A stretch of DNA of 53,765 nucleotides, from positions 1 through 53,765 of the forward strand of contig BCIM01000012.1 in assembly GCA_039545315.1 (NCBI GenBank). The letters run 5' to 3'. Positions 22,651 through 33,483 of the stretch are shown in pieces (within the stretch, counting starts at the first letter, position 1; every line of letters begins with the position of its first letter). A model generated the notes under the pieces. The model worked only from the letters and a program-made list of their open reading frames with translations, searched no databases and was not told the origin of the DNA. This DNA is from Kondoa malvinella (taxonomy: Eukaryota; Basidiomycota; Agaricostilbomycetes; Agaricostilbales; Kondoaceae). Made by a program: the position numbers and the translations under genes.

Positions 22651-23220
22651 CTAATCCGAGTTGACCCCTACAGTGTTTCGCACGTCAACGAGCAGCTGAC
22701 TATGCGAAACGTGTTCTGGATTTCGAGGAACACCAGTCCAGCCTTCTAAGAATGCACAGCATTCAGATGAGGAGAGTCTTTGGATCTTCTCAAAATTGGT
22801 CAAAGCGGGTAGGGGCTGTAGATTCGCATGGGTCATTATTCGCAACGGATGGTGATCACAAACACTCACAGGTTCATTCTGAGATGGTAGTAATCCATTG
22901 AGAAAAGGTATCTCCATGTAGGGGACGCCTTGTCCCAGTATGCGATGACCATTGCGAGCCTGTGTGATTTGAGCACGCGTCAACTCTAGGACAAGTTGAG
23001 CCCGAGGTCCGACCTACAGCAGCTACTTGTTGCTCAAGCAAGATAATACGAGCATACAGTGGCGCAGTGGCCGCGGCAATAGCTTGTCCTAACCATGCTG
23101 GTGCTCGATCCGGCAAGTCTAGCAACCCGCAGCCACGGTGAGACGGAGTTTGGCCAGCAGATAAAGCAGCAACTGACTTGCTGCCAACGCAGCATCGCGC
23201 TGAGGTTTCACTCCTGACAT
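22651..23220 (-). CDS. Small protein, possibly Mug135-like, 132 aa
   Basis: Four exons (first 23178-23220, last ending at 22651) with introns of about 50-60 nt give 399 nt. The N-terminal half is helical (LPDRAPAWLGQAIAAATAPL, then ARIILLEQQVAA). The second half holds HRILGQGVPYMEIPFLNG, then LPALTNFEKIQRLSSSECCA and FLEGWTGVP. The pattern of an aromatic-IPF-NG block, Pro-Leu-x-x-Leu, then a Leu-rich helix and a Gly-Tyr/Trp turn reminded me of the fungal Mug135-like family. I could not check this, so the family assignment is weak while the gene model itself is good. Confidence 0.6.
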
Positions 23221-23599
23221 GATTCTGATGCCGGAAAGGTTTGGATGGATGGTCGAAGGTTGTTGAGTCAAGATGAGCTTGCGAAGGAGAGCGCGAAGAG
23301 ATTATGGACGTGGAAGCTCTGTAGCCCTGTCAATGCATCCTATGCGCGTGCGCAAGGGCCTTCGACCACGACGTACAATGCAAGCAAGAAGCTTCGGACC
23401 AGGCAGCGGAATCTAGGCCAAGCAAGCAAGCACACGACAGGGGTAGATATAGATAGAGTCGCGGGCTTTTGTGCTGCTGAGCTTGACTGATGGGTTTTGA
23501 CGGTTCTTCGACAACTTATGACGAATATAGCAAGAGCAGTCCAAAAATCGCCAGCCAAATTCAATGGACAGCAACCGTCTATATAACATCTGCTTCAAT
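23221..23599. other. Spacer upstream of the small protein gene
   Basis: About 380 nt between the start of the 132-aa gene and the end of Nup85, both on the minus strand. A plus-strand frame beginning at 23245 has an ATG but no motifs or neighbours it could splice to. I see no RNA gene here. Confidence 0.3.
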
Positions 23600-26329
23600 C
23601 TACACGAACGTCCTAGCCAAGTTACGCGCGAGTGCCTGCCTGACAAGCTTCAATTGCTGCAACGCGGCCGCCAACTTTCGCTCTTCCGACACTTGTGTCT
23701 TGAGACCAAGCGTAGCTAGGCGACTGAGCAGAGTGAGAGACCCAGCAGAGTCTTTTCCACTGACTACTATCGGTCCAGTAATGTCTTCAGCGCAACGCAT
23801 GAGTTCGTAGGTGTCTTCTGCGTTGAGCAGGATATGCTCGTCTGTCGAGTCAACACATTCTAAGCGCAATAACGTGCGGATGACACTGTAAACCGACCTT
23901 CTAGCAGTGGTATTGCATCCAGCAACAAGATCGCATTAAACCTCTTTGGCGAGACTCCCGACCGAAGCAGATTGACCAATTGCTGAGCCGCTTGGACCCT
24001 GTTGCCTTGAGCAAAGAAAGCATGAAAGTCTCGATATTGAGCCAAGAAGCTGATTTTGGTATGAAAGACGGAATAGTTGATAGGTGATGGTTTAGTCAGA
24101 CCTGAAAATATGTCGCTTTGGTCTGCTTCACCGCTGTCAGGTATTGCATCTTCGTCCATGTCAGCTTCTGTCGCTGCTTCTTTGAGTGGAGGTGAGAAGA
24201 GTTGCGGCCGGAAGGAAGCAGCTTCAGGATGTAATAATTTTGTTGGTATCGAATCAACCAATCTTGCAAATTCGTCCTTCCCTGCCAAGCACAGCATCAA
24301 CACAAGCGTAGAACTTATTTCGCGGCATGACTTACCATGCTCAATATACTCTTCCAGCAGATATTCCGCTATCCGTGCTATCCGCCTTGAATCGCTCGCT
24401 TGTACGCAATACGCAATCGCTTTGCCATACTCTCGATTACTGATTAGCTTCTCGGCGACTCTCTGTCCGCACGCCATCTACGATCAGAGAAATACATCTC
24501 AATCGTGAAGGTAATACGGACCCGACATATCGCCTCTGCTTCCTGCTGTAACCCATAGTCATAGCACGCTTTGATCACATCATGAGCAGTAGTCTCATTC
24601 TCTTCTATCCGATCATCTTCTTTGCTCTTCTCCTTGGTCGTCGGATCAGCGAAAGGGATATGCATAACCAATTTCGACAGTCTTGTTCGCCCTGCTTCTC
24701 CGACTAGATGCAGATAATGTAATGTCATGCGCCAGAGACCTGGATCTGATTGTAGCTGGTCTGCGTAGCGAAGGATGAACCATTCTCGGAAGGTGTAGTC
24801 GGCCCTGCAGGAAGCAAGAATGCTAGTCAATACTTGACTGAATGCTCAATTCGACGACTTGCTCCGGATCTGCTTCGATAGCGTTGACCTTATCCAGAAT
24901 ATCTGTGAGATGGGTCGATAGCCAAAGGTCTAGCTTGTCGCATTTTGGCATAGCCTGCAGCGCCAAACCGTCAGCAAGAAGATCTCGAATGCTACGACAG
25001 CACTGACCAGAGCTGGGTTGCCCATCAGCAGATGCTTCTGTATTTCATCTACTATCGAGTCCTGGTGATCTTGCTCTTGCGGTATTGATCCAAAGATGAG
25101 CTGAGCGACATTTCTAGTTGCTGGTCTCAGCCGCTTTCATCAAGCAATGATTGGACCGACCTGAGATCATCCAGGACCAAAGTCGGCCTGACAAGAATAC
25201 CCCAACATGCGAGCGCTTCCCTCCAGTCTTCCGCTTGTCCCAGAATGATGTCTTCTTTTCCGTTCAGCATATTCAAGACAGTAGTATACCTAGCCAGCCA
25301 AGTATTCTTTTCATCCTCGCTCACTTCTTCCTCTTCTTCGTTCCACATTTGCGGATCGTCAATTGAATCCACTATTTCCCTAATTGCCTGTTTGACCCTT
25401 CTCCTGTATCTATGAAACTCGCGGACGAATTCTTCAGGACTGAAAGGCGCTTCTTCTAGACTTGTAGTGTAGTCTCGTACTTGGGGAAAGGAAGAAAGGA
25501 GTTCTGCGATGGTTTCTGCGCCTTCACTGACAAAAGGTAAAGGGTGTTCGCGAAGGGATTGCATGAGTGTAGAAGCTGAACGAAAGAGACCGCGGATGAC
25601 ACATCGAGGGACGTAGGACCAGAACAAGTCTTCGTTTTCATAAGGTAGAGCTGAGGAAGCGAGTTCTAGACCATCGGCATTTGAAGGTGCTGGATCTGAT
25701 TTATTGAGCCAAAGCAAGAGTTCTGGACCGATCGGCGAATTGCCTTCGCCATCTTCGGGAAGATAGAGGATTTGCGCCAGGTGGAAGACGGTATAGATGG
25801 ATTTGAGGTGCAGTCGTTCTTTGAGCAAGGCATGGAATTCGTCGTCAGCCTCTGCTGGTAGTGCGCTTGCTTGCTTTTCGAGTCTTTCCAGATGCGCCAT
25901 AATGTTGCCTCTGTATAGAGATGCGATGCGAGAGTATTGGTGACATCGTTCAGCTGAAGGCATGCCATAGCGCTGTTGCAGGTCATCTTCTTCCAAGGCA
26001 TATTGCGAATCTGGTGTGTTTGCTATAGATTGCAATCCGGCAAAGACGGTGTATGAATCTGCTGCGAACTGTCTGCTGCTTTCGGCTCTGCAGATATCGT
26101 TAAGGATGTTGCGCTGCCTGTTTGCGAGCAATTGAGCTGACCCTGCAGCGTTGCCAATGCCATCAAAAGCGGCAAAGTAGATGTTTTGCCCATCCCGAGA
26201 AGGTCCTGTGCCCTTTGTCGCAGTAGACGGTGCAGCAAAGACTGCGACAGAATTGCTTGAAGGCAGCAAAGTCGCACTGAGCGAAGGAATATCATCCAAG
26301 GAAGGCTCCAAGTAAGTGGTATACACCAT
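23600..26329 (-). CDS. NUP85: Nucleoporin Nup85
   Basis: Scaffold nucleoporin of the Y-complex (Nup107-160 complex in animals). The first exon runs from the ATG at 26329 to about 25160 and codes for roughly 390 residues, starting MVYTTYLEPSLDDIPSLSAT. Further minus-strand exons follow around 24890-25120, 24510-24800, 24100-24475 and 23600-23870. Family blocks are LFWSYVPRCVIRGLFRSAS, then QAEDWREALACWGILVRPT, the block YTFREWFILRYADQLQSDPG, LWRMTLHYLHLVGEAGRTRL, VIKACYDYGLQQEAEAI and GQRVAEKLISNREYGKAIAY. These are the alpha-solenoid repeats seen in Nup85. The last exon is a charged helix (SEERKLAAALQQLKLVRQ). It is divergent with PIF1. Confidence 0.85.
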
Positions 26330-26574
26330 GCTTCTGTGTGCTGCTGCAGTATACTTATTGCTCGTTGCGCTGCAGGAGACGCGTGATTAAGTCTCTCGAC
26401 TTATGTCTCCTTATGTCACCCGGACTTAACCTTGTTTTGAATTGCGATCTTCCAGTTCTCTCTCTCTCTCTCCTTTTGTCTTGCTCCAAGCTCACACAAG
26501 CTCAAACAGAAAAGGTAAAGACTCAAACATCGTGCAGCCTTGCTCTCCTCTCTGCGCTGCTTTCCCCTTTCATC
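26330..26574. promoter_or_regulatory. Divergent NUP85/PIF1 promoter with the shared motif
   Basis: Holds gattaagtctctcgacttatgtc at 26386-26408 and a further gacttaac near 26424. On the other strand it reads gacataag and gagacttaatc, the same words as in the promoter at 1427-1764. A ctctctctctc tract lies at 26459-26471. A (pyrimidine)-rich run precedes the PIF1 ATG. Confidence 0.4.
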
Positions 26575-28894
26575 ATGGGCATCAACTCGCTCTCTTCCGC
26601 TTCTGCGACTTCCAAGTCTACCAGCAGCAGCAGCAGCAATGCGAACAAGCCTGGCGGATCCTCTCTGCGCACCATGCAACGCTCCTTTTCATCCTCTAGT
26701 TCCGTCTTGTCCAACAAACCAGTCAATGTTGTTCCGCTCGCAAACATGTTTGATCAAGACGACGATCAGCTCTCTGCGTCGCAATGGCCTGCTTCACCTC
26801 CAAAATCCATGAAGACCTCTCTACCTCCACCGTACAAAGCCAAACTTCCTGCTCCTGGAGCTCTCGGTAACGGTAAAGGAACCAACAATGCAGCTGCTTC
26901 CAATGCACATTGGGGAAAGAAGACCAGCGTGCTCAACAACCTCAACAAACCGATCTCTTCTTCCACTACTTCCAGTAAAGTCGCAACCAAGAAGCGTCAA
27001 TTCCCTTGGGAACACATGGCCGATCCAGTCAAGAAGCCTAAAGCTACTCTTAACGACAAAGGCGCTTACCATACTCTGTCTGGCGCTTCTACTTCCAACA
27101 ATGCTGCGGCCGGACCATCAAAGTCCAACCTCTTAATTGGCAAAGCTCTCAACATTAAGCAGAAAGTCTTGCTCTCTTCTGAACAGCAAAAGATTCTCAC
27201 CATGGTCGTGGACGAGCAAAAGAACATCTTCTTTACTGGTTCAGCAGGTACGCATCTTCTTGTACCTGTCATTACTTCTCACTAATCATTCTGTCTAGGC
27301 ACGGGCAAATCAGTCTTGTTGCGCGAGATCATCACTTCTCTCAAACAGAAATACCGACGACCTGACGCTGTCTCCGTCACTGCTTCAACTGGTATGGCAG
27401 CTTGCAACATTGGCGGCACCACCATCCATTCTTTTGCCGGCATCGGTCTAGGTATCGAACCAGTCCCAGAGCTCGTCAACAAGATTCGCAAAAACAGAAA
27501 AGCTGTTGCTCGTTGGCAGAAAGCCCAATGTTTGGTCATTGACGAAGTCTCCATGGTCGACGGCGAATTGTTTGACAAGCTTTCTGGAGTCGCTTGTGCT
27601 TTGAGGAAGAAGCCAGACAAGCCTTTCGGTGGTATTCAACTCATTGTTACCGGCGACTTTTTCCAATTGCCTCCTGTGTCCAAGAACGGCTCACCCAAGT
27701 TCGCCTTTGAAGCTAGAGAATGGAAGAATTGCATTGATCATACTGTCAACTTGACTCAGGTCTTTCGTCAAAAGGATACCGGTAGGTCTTGGACTCTCTA
27801 TCCACTGGAGATAGCTTACCGTATTATCTAGAATTCATCGACATGCTCAACGAAATGCGTTTCGGTCAACTTTCAGCTAAATCAATCCAAAAATTCAGGG
27901 CCCTCTCTCGCGAACCAAAATACCCAGACGATGGCATCATGCCTACTGAACTCTTTGCCCTCCGAAACGAAGTCGAACGCTCCAACTCTGGTCGATTGGG
28001 TGCTTTGTCCGGCGAGACGCAAACTTATGAAGCCGAGGACAGCGGCATGGAAAGTGGCCAAGCGTTGGAAAAGCTGCTGGACAATATGATGGCGCCCAGA
28101 AAGCTGGTTTTGAAGATTGGTTGTCAAGTCATGTTGATCAAGAACAGAGATGAAGGTTTGGTCAATGGCAGTACGGGTAAAGTGGTTGCTTTTGCTCCTC
28201 CTGGTGCTGCTCGACCCGGTGAAGAAGCGGATGACTCGGATGCAGAGAATGAGGATGTCAAGCCTAGAGTGAAAACGGAGACCAAGCTTGGCTTGACTGG
28301 CATGGCCAATCTCAAGAACACCATCACGAAGGGAACGTCAGAGCTGGTACCTTGGGTCGAATGGCAGCTACCAGATGGAAGGAAGCTATCTCCTGAACCG
28401 GTTGCTCGAGAAGAGTTTAAAATTGAGCAAGGCGAGATTGTCAAAGCGAGGCGAAAGCAGTTCCCAATGATTCTGGCTTGTATGTCTTCTCTTCTCGTCG
28501 CTATACATTGGTTTTGACAAATTTGCGACAGGGGCTGTCTCGATCCACAAGAGTCAAGGGCAAACGTTGAGCCGAGTCAAGGTCGATTTGGGCAAAGTCT
28601 TTGAAGCTGGTGAGTTGTCAATACGCTGTTTTGATAGACAGGAGGCTCATATAATCACGCTTAGGTCAATCTTATGTCGTATGCGCACTCTCGTTTCGTG
28701 CCTGTTCAAGCTAACGTCTCTCTGGCTTAGGCTTTGTCTCGAGCTACGTCTATGGAAGCCCTGCAAATCTTGCGCTTCGATCCATCCAAAGTATGTTTCT
28801 CCTTCATGCGCAACATCAATACTCATATCTATTGTAGGTCAAGTGCCATCCAAGAGTCAAAGCCTGGTCGGAGAGTCTAGAAACCCTATCTTAG
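26575..28894 (+). CDS. PIF1: DNA helicase Pif1
   Basis: 5'-3' helicase acting on telomeres, G-quadruplexes and mitochondrial DNA in yeast. The start [10 protein letters not shown] at 26575 opens a low-complexity Ser/Asn/Lys-rich N-terminus of about 200 residues. The helicase motifs then follow in order: QQKILTMV (Q-like), Walker A GSAGTGKS split by the intron after 27247, [17 protein letters not shown] (Ia), Walker [18 protein letters not shown] (III), VFRQKD, a VMLIKN block, [13 protein letters not shown] (V) and GQSYVALSRA (VI). Motif VI is assembled across a 14-nt exon, 28664-28677. A Ser/Asp-rich insert separates motifs IV and V. The protein ends with [17 protein letters not shown]. The N-terminus has no clear mitochondrial presequence. 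Confidence 0.93.
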
Positions 28895-29080
28895 AACACA
28901 AGAGGCAGCACATTCGTTTTTCGCATTAAGAGCAAGCATACCAGCTTGTGATTGTATAGTAGCACTGCATAAAGCAGCCAAAGTATCTCGTCATTAGAGC
29001 CATATCAACTTGATCAATTTGCACGAGTGTTCTGAATTGCATGCAGCGTGAAAAGGGTAAAATACAAGCACAAAAGTTCC

Positions 29081-31864
29081 CTATGAGTGTACAGCCGTCT
29101 TTGTCGTGCTCGGCTCAAATTTCGCAGAGCTGCTCTTCCGGCTTCCCATACCTGGTCTTGAAGGTGACTTCGCCCTTGCCGGAAACTCTCCAGCTGAGGG
29201 TGGAAGAGTCGAGTTTGATTTTGGTGGAGATCGCGAAGGTGTTGAAGAAGATCTAGTATGAACAGGAATATCGATTGGCGCATCGAGATGAGTGGTATCA
29301 GGTGCCAGTGCAGAAGCTGGGCGAGATGATTCAGCACTTGACAGCCAAGCGCTTTCAGTTTCCTTCGGTCGAGTCTTTGAGCTGCGCGTGGTTGAAGGTG
29401 TAGCTGATGCTTCAGAAACTACTCTTCTAGAGGTGGGCTCTTTCGGTTGCCGGTGCATAACTTCAAAGCCATCATTTCGTGTCGTTGTCCGCTTGACGTT
29501 GATAAGCGGGGGAGCACTAGGTGAGAATATCAATGAAGCTGAGCGATCTGGTCTGCCTGTATCCGAGCCGACCAATTTTGCGCTCGGTACAGGTGATGCT
29601 TCTTGTTCCCGCTTCATCAATGGTTGATCGTCATTGGCATCTTCTGCTGATACAGTATCTCCACTGATTTGGTGGACACCTGGAACATGTTCGAGCTCTG
29701 GATTGTTAGGAGCTGCAGAGCTACCTTCTGGTGTCGGAGCATGCACAGGTTGAGGAGGTGGAATAGGCGCTTTGTGCTGCTGCGATGGTGGATGCTGCGG
29801 TTTATTGATGACCGAGAGATACCAAAACATGAGGTTGCTGTGACGCAGAGAGACCGCTCAGCTGAAATTCTCAGAACGAGGTACATCCACTCACGAGATC
29901 AACACTTGCTCATACAGCGGTCTTCGCGGATTTGCCAGCTTTATGTGACTTAGTCGGTACACCGCTCGCTCGACATGAATGGGCAGTCGGTAGAAGTTGG
30001 TATATTTGCCATTCTTGCCCATCATCCCGCTCGCTGTCGGACTCAGACTAGGTGTGGGAGGCGTGATCGCTCCGCTCGCTCCATCTTGATCACTGGCAGG
30101 CTTCTTCTTGAAAAGACCAAAGAAGCCGCTCGAATCCTTGTCCTTTTCTCTCTCCTTCTCCCTCTTCGGCATGACTTCGTCTGTGCTTTCACCGCCAAGT
30201 GACTTTTTTGCTTTTTTGCCCTTCCTTTTCTCTGAAGGCCCTTCCTCTTCAGTAGGTGTAGGTAGAGCAGGGCTGTCTTCTATCGTATTGACAGAGGTAG
30301 AAGAGCCCGTACGCGACAGTCCAAAGCGAGCCCATGTCGACTTCTTTTCCTTCTCTTTCGAGGTGGGCGGTGAAGCGGAAGGTGGTGTTGAGGCTGGAAC
30401 AGATGCAGGGGGAGGTGAAGAAAGTGGAAGATCAGGTTCAGATGCTGTTTGCGCAGGTTGTTGCAAAGGTGTGAAAGACGGCATTGAACGCTGTTGCTCT
30501 TCGCTATGCCGCCGAGTATGGACAGCCGGTAAGTCTGCAGACTCGCGAGTTGGAGATGTATGTCGCCGGCCTGGATAAGTCTGATGTTGTGCTTCTTCCG
30601 GCTCTGATGTCAAGATACCAAATTCAGAAGTCGAAGACGGGGAAGGTTGCTGCGCGTCGAGGAAGGAATCACCTGATTTGGATCGTTGATGCCGTGGAGC
30701 AGGTTTGCTGATTGAAGGCTCGGTATGAGGGGTAGGGACGGGCACAGTGATGGGATGTGTGAAGGAAGCAGAAGTCGGGCGATGATAGCCTGCAGAAAGT
30801 CGAGCGGCAGCTTTAGTGGGCGATGTTGAAGGACTTGTAGGACTGGACAAGTCTGGAAAGGCTTCAGTCGTCTCACGTTCCGGTGTCGTGGGGGGCAAAG
30901 GAGCTTCTTCGCCTGATGCAGGACTGACAGACATTTTGTTGCGCCTAGATGCTGCAAAGCGATGGCCACCTCCATCACCTAGCAGAGAAGGTTTGCGAAT
31001 CTTTGTGCGTGCTGATCTTCGAAGAATTGAACCAGGTGCTGGGACGATCAAGGGCGAATCTGCTGATTCTGCGTCTATCGCTATTTCAGAAGGGTCAACA
31101 CGTGAAGCCTGAAAATGTTGTACCTCGAGCGCCTTGCTGATCAAGCGACAGACTCCTCCTCAACAAGTTGGTCATAGCTAATTGGCCCTGCTCATCTTGA
31201 CCCGTTTCTTGCGCTGCCTGAACAGCCAATGATTCCAGCCTTTGCAAGTCACTGATTGTCAATCCTTCCAGACCACCTCGCTTCTTTTTCATGCTGCCCG
31301 TTGTTGAGCCAATCCCACTATCATGATCGCTCTCGGATGAAGCAGAAGAGTCCGGATCATATTGCCGACTGAGCATCGATTTCTTTCTGTCCAAGCCTGC
31401 CCCACTCTTTCCACTTGTCCTTCTTTGCAGGTTCTCAGGCTTTGTTTGCTCTCTTAGGAATTGCTTGAATTTTTGAGGCGCGATTTCCGGATGCAGATGG
31501 GCCGGTAACCAAAAGAGATCTGACAGTGGTAGAGCAGTGTCTGCATCGGAAGACAAGTCATCTGGCAGACCATCGAGTTGTTCGGTCGCAGCTGTAGTGG
31601 AGGCCTGATCCAGCGGATAAGCGAGGTTTGAGATTGGACCTGTTGCTTGCGATGAAACAGACGTAGATGAGTTTGAGGAAATCAGGTCTGGATCTAGTGC
31701 GCCTTCTGAAGGAGATGAAAGAGAGCGACGCCGTAAGTTGCGCAGGCTGTTGAGTTCAGCTTGTAGTTCGCCCGGTCTGTCTCATTTATTGGTCATTATA
31801 CGCGATACTTGTCTGTTGTGACCACATACGTAATGATGTCCTGTGGTAGATCTTCATCCTGCAT
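29081..31864 (-). CDS. ZDS1: Zds-family protein (Zds1/Zds2 C-terminal domain)
   Basis: Yeast Zds1 and Zds2 control PP2A-Cdc55 during mitosis and polarity. The start MQDEDLPQDIIT at 31864 is followed by a 53-nt intron and PGELQAELNSLRNLRRRSLS. Then DLFWLPAHLHPEIAPQKFKQF and GLTISDLQRLESLA appear, a conserved N-terminal block of the family. A 43-nt intron near 31085-31127 restores frame. A long Ser/Pro/Lys-rich middle ends at the Zds_C signature FYRLPIHVERAVYRLSHIKL, ANPRRPLYEQVLIS, NLMFWYLSVIN, which crosses an intron ending at 29839. Unlike yeast Zds1, about 240 more residues, low complexity, follow this domain to the stop at 29081. Total is near 875 aa. Confidence 0.85.
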
Positions 31865-32531
31865 GTTGGTCTAGCAGCAGGGCCCGCAAGATTGGTGAGG
31901 CAGCAGAGGGCGAAATTTGAAGCCAAGCAGACAGGGTTTCGAGCAAAGTGAGAGCTCAAAGTGAAGGGCCGTCCGGCATGGGGTAGCTAAGGAGTACAGA
32001 GGGAGGGGTCTGCTTCGAGCTGGCGTCTGTTATCTTGCCCTCTATTGGCCCGGTCAGACCATCAACTGCTTGCGACGAGTGCTATGCTTCACTGCGGCGC
32101 CAGTGGCTGTTGTAAAGCCTGATATATGTCAGTACAGGGTATATTTGAGCAGGATATGGCAGCAAGAAGTGCTCCAAACTGCAGTCGAGGCGAGGAGACA
32201 TCTTAAGCTTAAGTACTTAGACTTATGTCTTAACCCTCCGTTGACAAATTCCGCTGCAGACCTAGTGCCTTCACAAGCCAAGCCAGACTACTGCAATAGC
32301 CTTCAAAGACGTCTGCAGCCAGCGGTGTTCCTGGTCGGGCTTGCATGCACGGACCAACACATTCCGCTCGAGTCTTGACGCTCTCCGCGAGGACCTGATA
32401 ACCGCTCTGCACGCGCGATACAAGGCTGAAGACCCTTCTTCAACGTCTGAACTTGTATATCTCCCTATTCAAGCTTCGCATGCAAAGACCTTTACCTCGT
32501 GTCTGACTTTCTTTCTTGCATTCGTACCACC
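31865..32531. promoter_or_regulatory. Divergent ZDS/LOR promoter with palindromes
   Basis: A 667-nt spacer, one of the longest in the window. At about 32204-32215 it contains the perfect 12-bp palindrome cttaagcttaag, followed within 25 nt by gacttatgtc and ttaac. The latter matches the motif of the promoters at 1427-1764 and 26330-26574. No RNA gene or open frame with motifs was seen. Confidence 0.4.
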
Positions 32532-33272
32532 ATGGACCAAATACCCAGCCTTCCTCCATATCCTCAGCCTCTGGGCCTATTTCCACAATTCATCGCCGAC
32601 AGATGTCAGAGTCTGGTGCTCAAAGAAAAGGTTGCTGCCTTCGTCTCCTGTTTACACGTGTATTGAGACAGTGATAGGTCCTCTCTTTGAGCGGCGATAC
32701 CTTCCATATCAAGACAGCAGCAGGAGAGCGAGTCTTTGACGTGCAAGGAAAGGTCTTTAGCGCCAGTGGACGTAAAGCGTTCATGGATTTACAAGGCAAT
32801 ACGCTCTTCACTATCAGAAGGCAACACTTTCGCATCCCTTCAGTCTACTATGGCCAGGATGCTAATGACAAGAAGGTGAGCTTTTGATGTCATTTTGTGA
32901 TTCCAATACTCATATACATCAGCTATTCGAAGTCAAGGGCAAGTTCTCAAGTACGTACTTCCTTTACTCTCCCCACGTTAGCTGATTAGACCACAAGTCG
33001 GCTCAAGCAAAGCCTACTGCACCTTTACCTCAACCATAACAGGCCAAGAAGAGAACCTATTTATGAAAGGCGACTTCTTCGACACTCACGCCGACATTAC
33101 CTGCGAGCGCACCAATGCGGTTGTCGCGCGGATCGATCGAAAGTTCTTTAATGCGGCTGAACTGCTGGGCGGTCAGCAGACTTATGCTGTCACTATCGCG
33201 GCTGGTGTGGATATGGCTTTGATTGCGGGCATGTGCATTTGTTTGGATGAGAGGAGGAATGAGGGGTCTTGA
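32532..33272 (+). CDS. LURP-one-related (LOR, tubby-like fold) protein
   Basis: Small single-domain protein of the LOR family, related in fold to the C-terminal domain of tubby and to scramblases. The start MDQIPSLPPYPQPLGLFPQF is followed by exons joined over introns of about 45-50 nt. Beta-strand blocks typical of the family appear in order: LVLKEK, FHIKTAAGERVFDVQG, RKAFMDLQGNTLFTIRR, LFEVKGKF, FTSTITGQEENLFMKGDF, and ERTNAVVARIDRKFF. The last block YAVTIAAGVDMALIAGMCIC is the buried hydrophobic helix of the fold. The tail is short (LDERRNEGS). No signal peptide. The biochemical role of fungal members is not known to me. Confidence 0.8.
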
Positions 33273-33483
33273 GCTAGTACGAAGTATATTGCAGCAGTAG
33301 TCTTGAGCTTGAGACGGATACTTCAGACCTTCGCGGTACAACTTGCTGACTAAGCCAACATCTATGTCATGTTCGCCCTTTCAGCTTTGTCCTTGTTTAC
33401 CCTTCACAACGACCTCTGAACCCTCAAACAGCTTGTTCCTGCCTCAATATCAAAGGCTTTGAGCAGCCGGATCGTGCAGCCAG

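Noticed and set aside
24077..24508. Plus-strand frame inside Nup85
   Set aside because: Complement of conserved Nup85 solenoid exons; no motifs of its own.
31077..31144. A 15-nt intron (gtacaacattttcag) in the Zds gene
   Set aside because: Too short and in frame with no effect on the needed phase change; a 43-nt intron from the same donor to gaaatag restores frame.
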